From the NCBI GenBank assembly GCA_031259515.1, contig JAIRLK010000213.1:1-9833 (forward strand): a stretch of 9,833 bases of DNA. The letters run 5' to 3'. The translations under genes and the position numbers were made by a program. Below the pieces are notes generated by a model. It was not told the origin of the DNA. It searched no databases and worked only from the letters and a program-made list of their open reading frames with translations. This DNA comes from Treponema sp. Lineage in GTDB: Bacteria > Spirochaetota > Spirochaetia > Treponematales > Breznakiellaceae. This document shows positions 1 through 6,200 of the stretch, piece after piece; position 1 is the first letter of the stretch; each line of letters opens with the position of its first letter.

Positions 1-44
1 TCAGACGGTTTTTTACCCGCGGGAAAGCCGGTGTAAAGGGAGAA

Positions 45-71
45 TTGTTTCTGATATGCTTTGGCTATAAT
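45..71 (+). promoter_or_regulatory. Candidate sigma-70-type promoter with perfect -10 box
   Basis: A perfect TATAAT lies at 66-71. The best -35 candidate is TTGTTT at 45-50, which matches the consensus only in TTG and gives a short 15-base spacer. A TG pair at 62-63 is one base too far upstream to be a canonical extended -10. The predicted transcript would start near 78 and run into the GC-rich, stem-forming segment that follows, with no good open reading frame directly downstream. The -10 is strong and the -35 is weak. It could be a chance match, since TATAAT is expected occasionally in AT-rich DNA. Confidence 0.3.
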
Positions 72-77
72 GTGAAC

Positions 78-300
78 AAGTTACATCACAAGATACAACA
101 GGGCCGGTGCGGGACATCGCCGCGCCGGTTAAAAAAAAGGCATCCTGACCGAAGCCTGATAAGAGGCGCTGCGTTGGTGAGGGGGATAGCTCTGTCCGTA
201 CCGTGGAACAGACCGGGTAAAACAGCGGACAGGCAGGGGGAACAGACGGACCGCCGCAGAAGTGAACCGAAAAAATAGAAGACTGTCCGCCGATACCTTC
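78..300 (+). other. GC-rich segment with strong potential RNA stems (candidate leader or small RNA)
   Basis: Reading frames here give only a basic, low-complexity peptide with a TTG start, so I do not call a protein. The segment can fold strongly. Positions 104-112 pair with 120-128 (nine pairs, one G-U, 7-base loop), extendable by two G-U pairs, and this stem is followed by an A-run, not a T-run, so it is not a + strand terminator. CTGTCCG occurs at 192-198 and again at 283-289, and the single complement CGGACAG at 226-232 can pair perfectly with either copy. I compared it by eye with RNase P RNA, tmRNA, SRP RNA, 6S RNA and the common riboswitch cores and recognised none of them. Confidence 0.22.
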
Positions 301-336
301 AAAAAACAGCCGTTATTGCACTTCTTTTACAGCCCC

Positions 337-354
337 ACGCCTCGCAATGACGGC
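337..354 (-). repeat. REP-like short repeat core
   Basis: On the - strand this reads GCCGTCATTGCGAGGCGT. The CGTCATTGCGAG core is one I recognise as a recurrent element of small dispersed palindromic repeats in several bacterial genomes. Only one copy is present in the window and no clear palindromic partner arm is visible beside it, so this is either a single degenerate half or a chance resemblance. A repeat would fit the gene-free character of the surrounding DNA. Confidence 0.35.
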
Positions 355-613
355 TTTGCCAGTGCCCTTTCTTGTTTTCCATTCCCATGCCATTGCTCCG
401 GCACAGTTTGTCGGCCCTGGTCTTTGCTACGCAAAACTCTTATTCTGGCTAGCAAACCGTCGCATACAGCCGGAACGTTATGTGCAGTTTGGGCTTTTTT
501 TTATTTGTTCTACCGCCAATTTATCAAATTTTAGACCCGGCAATTATTATTTTGACCTATGAAAACTGCTGGAACAGCATAATTCTTTGTGGTATAAGGA
601 ATCAGCAAATTTT
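355..613. other. Gene-free stretch, no supported gene
   Basis: Open frames on the + strand (for example 262-534 and 347-562) translate into Cys-, Phe- and Pro-rich peptides without domain character, so I treat them as chance. An 8-base T-run at 491-498 is preceded only by a weak AGCC/GGCT pairing, which is not enough for a terminator call. A TTGACC at 552-557 lies 20 bases before CATAAT at 578-583, a spacing too long for a normal promoter. TATAAG at 593-598, preceded by TGTGG, is another poor -10 candidate. Base composition falls toward AT from about 480 onward. Confidence 0.4.
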
Positions 614-708
614 ATGACTACAAATCCGGGATTTCAGGCAGTAAATATAACCGCATCTTTCAGAAATTTTTTTTACAATATGTATCGGTAAAAATCATAG
701 GATGCCGG

Positions 709-729
709 ATGGTCCTATTGGCGGACCAT
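709..729. repeat. Perfect inverted repeat, 7-bp arms
   Basis: ATGGTCC at 709-715 and GGACCAT at 723-729 are exact reverse complements separated by 7 bases. No T-run follows on the + strand, so it is unlikely to be an intrinsic terminator. It lies inside the protein-like frame starting at 702, and could be a chance palindrome, an operator, or the trace of a small repeat. Confidence 0.35.
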
Positions 730-990
730 ATCAAAATATCCAAGGAAGGATTGCGCATGGCGGCTATCCAGAAATGGCATCAAGAATCACAAAATTCGGG
801 GAAGTGGGAATTATAGAGAGGGACACAATGCCGCTCTTGTGATTAACTTCTGATTCTTTCAGAGAATTGTTTGGTGAACAACATCTTTCACCCGTTGCCT
901 CCATGAGAGTTGGGAAGATTTCATGCTATTTGTTATCGGTGATGAAGACGATGGGTAAATGCTTAATTGCTGCACGTTTATCCTGTCGGC

Positions 991-1019
991 TTGTCACGAT
1001 CCCTTCTATCCTTTATCTT
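991..1019 (+). promoter_or_regulatory. Candidate promoter for the MoxR-DUF58-transglutaminase operon
   Basis: TTGTCA at 991-996 (5 of 6 matches to the -35 consensus) is followed, after exactly 17 bases, by TATCTT at 1014-1019 (4 of 6 matches to the -10 consensus). Transcription would begin around 1026, one or two bases before the ATG at 1028, so the message would be essentially leaderless. The upstream sequence offers only a weak TTGAG as ribosome-binding site, which agrees with either leaderless initiation or with weak translation from a longer upstream transcript. Confidence 0.4.
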
Positions 1020-1027
1020 GAGTATAT

Positions 1028-1975
1028 ATGAATATCCAAGAGGCCATTCAGACGCTGATCAATGGGGCCGGGACGGTTATCCGGGGAAAACGGGAATTCC
1101 TGGAATTGCTTGTTGCGGCTATCCTTGCGAAGGGGCATGTGCTTATTGAAGATAACCCGGGGCTGGGGAAAACCACGGTGGCGAAAACCATTGCCCGGCT
1201 CATCGCCGGGCCGGACGGAGCGCCTCTGTTGTTTAAGCGGATTCAGTTTACCCCGGACCTCCTTCCCTACGATATTACGGGGGTTGATGTCTTTGATCCC
1301 GAAAGCCGGGCCTTCCGCTTTGTGCCCGGACCGGTGTTGGCGAATATAGTGCTGGCGGATGAGATAAACCGGACCACCCCAAAGGTGCAGTCCGCGTTGC
1401 TGGAAGTAATGGCGGAACGGCAGGTAACTATCGGGAACGCGACCCATCGGCCGCCGGATCCTTTCTTTGTGATTGCCACACAAAACCCGGTGGAAAGCGA
1501 GGGGACCTTCCCCCTGCCTGCGGCTCAGTTGGACCGGTTCATGATGCGTCTTTCCCTGGGGTATCCTGACCGGCAGTCGGAACTCGCTATACTGAACGAA
1601 AATCCTTCGGAGACCGTGCTGAATGGCTTGACGCCGGCCATAGGGGAAGCCGATCTTCTGGCGGCCCAGAAGTCCGCCGCCGGGGTTTTCTGCCACGACG
1701 CGCTGAAAGCGGCCGTTGCCGACCTGGTTCGGGACACCCGCGTTCACCGGGGCTTCACCCTTGGGGCGTCTCCCCGGGCGGCCCTCCACCTGCTTGAGGC
1801 GGCGCGGGCCTTGGCCCTGGTAAAGGGCCGGGACTATGTGATCGACGAGGACATCTCCGCCCTGGCGGGATCGGTACTTGTCCATAGGCTCAAACTACGG
1901 GATCCCCGTTCGCAGGGAGAAAAATTCATCCGGGAGCTATGCATTGGGCGAATCAACGGGATCAAGACGATCTAA
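1028..1975 (+). CDS. MoxR-family AAA+ ATPase
   Basis: This 315-residue cytoplasmic protein is a typical full-length MoxR ATPase, which hydrolyses ATP to remodel or activate partner proteins, usually a DUF58 or VWA-domain protein encoded next to it. Visible motifs in order are Walker A PGLGKT (about 44-49), Walker B LADEINR (109-115), sensor 1 ATQNP (150-154), the QLDRF arginine-finger region (167-171) and the sensor 2 stretch GASPRA (246-251), followed by the C-terminal helical lid with DYVIDEDI. All catalytic residues look intact. The ATG at 1028 is chosen because the family's N-terminal helix begins directly after it; its ribosome-binding site (TTGAG) is weak and a promoter-like sequence abuts it. 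It is first in the operon and its 3' end overlaps the DUF58 gene. Family assignment is certain; the substrate is not. Confidence 0.96.
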   Translation: MNIQEAIQTLINGAGTVIRGKREFLELLVAAILAKGHVLIEDNPGLGKTTVAKTIARLIAGPDGAPLLFKRIQFTPDLLPYDITGVDVFDPESRAFRFVPGPVLANIVLADEINRTTPKVQSALLEVMAERQVTIGNATHRPPDPFFVIATQNPVESEGTFPLPAAQLDRFMMRLSLGYPDRQSELAILNENPSETVLNGLTPAIGEADLLAAQKSAAGVFCHDALKAAVADLVRDTRVHRGFTLGASPRAALHLLEAARALALVKGRDYVIDEDISALAGSVLVHRLKLRDPRSQGEKFIRELCIGRINGIKTI

Positions 1976-3284
1976 CGCGGCTACGGAGCCCGCGCCGGAT
2001 CCTTTTCCCAAATCTTCCAAACCTAAGCCGCCGTTGCCGGTTCCCCAAGCCCTGGGAGGGTTCATCCTTGGGGCGGCCCTTCTGGGCCTTATTGCCGGGG
2101 CCTTGCGGCATGAGTTGGTCCTTACCCTCCTGGGAGCGGTACTCCTAACGGTATGGGCGTATTGCCTGCTGGCGGTCCTGTTTCTGGCCCTGCTTCACCG
2201 CAAGCGGGGGGAGACTCTGGCCGTCCGTATGGTTCCGGAAGCCCTGGGAGTCGGACAGCCGGGGATGGTGATTCGCGTCCGGGAGGATGCCGGCGGAAGC
2301 GGGTTCCCCGAAAAAGGCCGGCTTTTCCGTCTGCCCGGCGTACTGATACGGTACGCCCTGGATCTTTCCACCAGGGACGGCAGGCGGCTGAACCTGTACT
2401 TTGATCCTGATTACTCCAAAGACGGCATGAGTTCCTTTACCGCTCCCGGACGGGGGGCCTATTATGGCGATAGGGACCGGCTGCTTGTTTTTGACATCCT
2501 TGGCTTGTTTCGCGCCGCCGTTACCGCGCCCCAGGGAGCGGGTCCCCGGCTTTTGGTTATGCCCCAGGCGGCGGAACAGATGCCGCCTCTGTCCGCGCCG
2601 TCCGGGGGAGTCGAGCGGCGGACGGATCCCCACTTTTTACGGACCGACGACCTCATCGAACACCGGCCTTATGTGCCTGGGGACGATCCCCGGCGGATCA
2701 ACTGGAAGCTCTATGGACACGCCGGCAGCCTCTTTGTCCGCGAAGGGGAGCCCGAGCCTCCGCCCCATTCCAAGCTGGTTATCCTCATAGACACTCAGAC
2801 GGACCGGGGTTTGTACACCGCCGAGGCGGGCCGCCGGGGAGTGGACCTGCTCTGCGAAACCGCCCTGGCCTTGGCGCTGGATTATACGGACCGGGGGATG
2901 GACGTCAGTATAGGGTTTTCTGGCAGCGGTCTCCAGGGCGGCGGGCTTTCCGAAATGGCGGCGATCCTGGCCCATCCGGCCTCCGTTTACGGGGCGGAAG
3001 TTCCCGAAGCATGTCCCGCCTTACCCCCGGCTGAGGAAGCCCAGGGCGTTCTGATTCTTGCCCTGCCCCGGGCGTGGACGGACGGCGGGGTTACGGCCCC
3101 GCAATGGTCTCTCGACCGCTTTCTTAAAGAACGGGATGCCGGACAGTCCGTAGATCTGTTGTTTCTGTACGGCGAAGACGGCGCGTTGAACCCCAAGGTT
3201 GGCCGGCTGGAAGAAAGCGCCGAAGCCTGCGTCCGTTTCTACGGAGGAAAAGGAGGGGTCCATGCCGGCCATATACGGCTCTGA
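1944..3284 (+). CDS. Membrane-anchored DUF58 protein, partner of the MoxR ATPase
   Basis: The protein is 446 residues from the TTG at 1944, chosen because GGGAG at 1932-1936 sits 7 bases upstream; another TTG at 1878 would add 22 polar residues and a 98-base overlap. A short Pro-rich N-terminus is followed by two membrane helices (about 36-54 and 57-83), a cytoplasmic-looking beta-rich region, and the DUF58 signature RPYVPGDDPRRINWK (241-255). A VWA-like fold begins at KLVILIDTQTD (277-287). In that motif the usual DxSxS metal site reads DTQTD, so both serines are replaced. DUF58 proteins are encoded beside MoxR ATPases and transglutaminase-like membrane proteins and are thought to be the ATPase's client or adaptor; the biochemical role is unknown. 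It overlaps the upstream gene by 32 bases and the next by 23, which suggests coupled translation. Confidence 0.93.
   Translation: MGESTGSRRSNAATEPAPDPFPKSSKPKPPLPVPQALGGFILGAALLGLIAGALRHELVLTLLGAVLLTVWAYCLLAVLFLALLHRKRGETLAVRMVPEALGVGQPGMVIRVREDAGGSGFPEKGRLFRLPGVLIRYALDLSTRDGRRLNLYFDPDYSKDGMSSFTAPGRGAYYGDRDRLLVFDILGLFRAAVTAPQGAGPRLLVMPQAAEQMPPLSAPSGGVERRTDPHFLRTDDLIEHRPYVPGDDPRRINWKLYGHAGSLFVREGEPEPPPHSKLVILIDTQTDRGLYTAEAGRRGVDLLCETALALALDYTDRGMDVSIGFSGSGLQGGGLSEMAAILAHPASVYGAEVPEACPALPPAEEAQGVLILALPRAWTDGGVTAPQWSLDRFLKERDAGQSVDLLFLYGEDGALNPKVGRLEESAEACVRFYGGKGGVHAGHIRL
3251..3256 (+). promoter_or_regulatory. Strong Shine-Dalgarno fixing the start of the transglutaminase-TPR gene
   Basis: A full AGGAGG lies 5 bases before the ATG at 3262, inside the end of the DUF58 gene. 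It supports ATG 3262 over the TTG at 3199, which would add 21 residues encoded within the overlap and has no comparable site. It is the best ribosome-binding site of the operon, so the large protein may be translated well independently of its neighbours. Confidence 0.8.
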
Positions 3285-6200
3285 AGCCGCCCTAAAACCT
3301 GCCGGCTTGCCGAAAGCCCCGGCTCTGTCCGCGCTCGTTTTGAGGTCGGCGGCGCTTTTCGCCATTCTCTGTCAATTCCGCCTGGCCGCCCGGGATCTGG
3401 CGGATACGCCGGTATTCATGGCAACCCTGCTCTGCGCTTTTGTTTCGGCCTGGGTTTTGGCGAAGAAGCGGCAGGCAAAGCCCGTCCCGGCGGTTCTGTC
3501 CCTGTTCCTTATCCCCTGGGCGGCGCGGACCATGATCGCCCTGCCCCGGTTCTGGGTTTCCGGTCCTGCGGCGGCTCTGGATTCCCTGCTCCTCGGGTTT
3601 GACCGCAACTGTTTTGTGTTCCTGCCGCCTTTTTATTGGGCCGCCGTCACCACTTTTTTTGCGGCCCGTTCCCGGCGCTTCCTGCGGGGCGATATTGCCG
3701 CCGCCCAGGGCCTGCTCCTCGTCATCTTTTGTGTGATACGCAGCGCGGATCAGGAAGCCTACCGCTGGCCGGTTCTGATGATAGCCTTTTTCGCCGCCGT
3801 CGTTTTCCTGCAACTCGCGGCGCTGTTGCTGTCCCTTCCGCCTGAATACCGGGTAAGAAGGACGGAAAAACTGCGGGCGATCGCGGCCTTGTTCATCCTG
3901 GCCCTGATAGGCGGCGCCCTCATGATACGGCCTTCCCAAGAGGGGGCGGTTGACCGGGGAGGGGGACTTTTACAGCCGAACCTTTTCCAATTTGATTTTT
4001 CCCAGATCCTCCGGCTGGAAAGCGAAATCAGGATGAACGATGATCTGGTCCTCATCGTGCGAAGGGAATTTGACGGCTTCAATGTCTTGCTCCGCCGTTT
4101 TGTGCTTTCCGGCTATAACGCCAGGCAGGGATTCTACCGGCATGAAACGATAGACGAGGCGGCTCATCCCCAGCGGCTGCCCGGCGGAAGGACCGTGTTG
4201 AATCCGGCGCCTGTTCGCAGTTACCGGATCATGGAGCAGGAATATTTTCTGGTTAATTTTGATTCTTCCGCCTTTATCGGCATGAACGATCCGGCGGAAA
4301 TAGTGCCGTTTGAAACCTGGGACGCTTCCTCCTTTAGTTCCGCCTACGCTGTTCAAAGCCATGTCAGCGACGCCTTGTATCCTTTTGAGCTTATGGCTGC
4401 GGTTCCCCGGCGTACCGGAACCGCGGAATTCGGTCCCGGCTCGCTGGGGCTTGATCCCGAAACGTTTGCGTATTACACCGAATACGGCGGCGACAAACGG
4501 ATGGCCGCTTTTGCCCGGGAGATAACCGGCGATCTTACGAACTATTGGGAAATGGTACATTCGGTTTATGAGCGGCTTAAATACGGTGAATATCGGTACA
4601 GCCTCAAGCCCGGCATCGCCCCCAACGGGGATCAGTTGGGATATTTTCTTTTTGACGCGAAGAAAGGCTACTGTTCCTATTATGCCTTTGGCATGACGCT
4701 TCTTCTGCGTTCTTTGGGAATCCCTTCACGGGTGGCGGTTGGTTTCTTCATCGATCCCGAACAGGGGGCGTTCGATTATTACCCTGTCCGTTCCGATATG
4801 GCCCACGCTTGGGTGGAAGTGTACTTCCCCGAATACGGCTGGCTCGAATTTGATCCGACCACAGGGCAGCTTGCCGAAGATGAGGAATTCCGGTTTTCCT
4901 CCGGGGTTCCCCAAGAACTTTTTGATCGGCTCATGAAAGAGATCCTGGAAAACCGGGGTCGGCTTACCCCCAAGGAAGGAGAGGATGAAAAATCCGGCGG
5001 GGTTTCTCTGTCGTCTCTGGGGAGAAGCGCCGGCAGATTCATACGGGAACGCTGGATTTTGCTGCTTGCCGGGATCCTCATAATCGTCTCTATCATCATG
5101 CGGGCGGGGCTGTTTATCGCCGCATGTCTGACGGGGAATCCTCGGAAAAAGGCGCTGTACCTCTGGTCCCACGCCCTCCGCCGCCTCGCGCTGGCCGGGT
5201 TCAGGCGCGGCTCCCTCCTCCTGTCGGAATCCGAATGGACCCGTAAGTTGGACGAAGACCGAGACCTGGCAGCCTATGCCCTCTACCGGGACGCTTCGGC
5301 GGCCCGATACGCCCCGTCATATACTCAGGATAATGATATGAAACTGTGGAATCACTACGCCCTGTTTTCTTCCCGGTACGGTAACGCGGTCCCCCGGCGC
5401 CGGCGGCTTCTTGCCTGGCTCTGCCCGCCTCTAGCCCTGGCCCTGGGGCCAGCTCAGGCCCCCAAATCCCCGAAGGGGCCGGAGGGTTCCGGTCCTTCCC
5501 GAGGCGGGAGCTGCACCGGTATACCCGCCGCCCTGATCCTGGTCCTGTTTTTGGCGTTCAACGCCGGTACTATCCCCGCTCAGGAAGGGGATGCCTGGTC
5601 CGGAGTAGGCGCGGAGGAAATTACCGGCCAGGCGGACGCCCTGTTTGACGCGGCTGTGAAAGCCCAGCAGTCGGAATTCTGGGAGCGGGCCATTGAACTC
5701 TACGCTCAAGGCGCAAAGCTCTTTCCCGGGGATTCGCGGTTTCCCTGGGCCTTGGGATCTCTCTATTACAGCCGCAGACTCTACGGCCTTGCCTGGGATG
5801 AATACCGAAAGGTAGAAACGTTGCTCCCCTTTGATCCCGACGTCTTGTATCGGCTGTCCAGAACTGCCGGGTACCTCAACCGGGATGCGGTTTCGGCTGA
5901 TTACCTGGAACGGGTCCTCGCCATCGCGCCGGATTATCAAGAGGCCATAGGCAGCCTCGGCTGGATGTATTACAAGCTCCACCGTTTGAAAGAGGGTGAG
6001 GGGCTTTTGACGGCGGCGTTGGACCGGTTTGGGCCGGACCCGGATTTCTCCATGACTCTGGGAACCATCTATTCGGAAATGTTCCGGTACGAAGACGCCA
6101 AGGCGCGGTATCTGGAGGCCATAGCCGGCGGTGAAAACCTGGGGGACCGGGAATTCGCCGCGGTAGCCTATTACAACCTTTCAATACTGGAAAGCCGGTT

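Larger units (their letters stand above)
651..1031 (+). pseudogene. Possible gene remnant: protein-like frame interrupted by one TGA
   Basis: One frame stays open from 651 to a TGA at 840-842 and then, in the same frame, from 843 to a TGA at 1029-1031 that overlaps the ATG of the ATPase gene. The first ATG in this frame is at 702 and gives 46 residues with balanced composition, including GGYPEMASRI and FGEVGIIERD. The part after the TGA has an ATG at 903 and is rich in Leu, Ser and Cys. I recognise no family. The second ATG of another frame, at 757, follows a good AAGGAAGGA at 742-750 but encodes only 19 residues. This may be a decayed gene, two small genes, or chance. Confidence 0.2.

Noticed and set aside
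45..278. 77-codon open frame near the left edge
   Set aside because: It needs a TTG start, gives a basic Arg-rich peptide with no domain character, and lies across stem-forming GC-rich sequence; I treat it as non-coding.
478..500. Intrinsic terminator before the 8-base T-run
   Set aside because: Only a 4-bp AGCC/GGCT pairing with a loop of about 19 bases can be drawn, which is too weak.
262..562. Two overlapping open frames with Cys, Phe and Pro-rich products
   Set aside because: No ribosome-binding site of quality, overlapping frames, odd composition, and overlap with the repeat-like core at 337-354.
840..870. TGA followed by a hairpin as a selenocysteine insertion signal
   Set aside because: The stem after the TGA has only six pairs with one G-U and lacks a recognisable bacterial SECIS loop; the frame itself is not a known selenoprotein.
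1013..1885. Long - strand frame opposite the ATPase gene
   Set aside because: It is the shadow of a GC-rich gene; the product is Arg, Gly and Pro-rich with no motifs, while the + strand frame has every MoxR motif.
5500..5530. Independent internal start for the TPR half
   Set aside because: A GGGAG is present near 5506 but no in-frame ATG, GTG or TTG follows at a workable distance, so translation through the fusion is the simplest reading.
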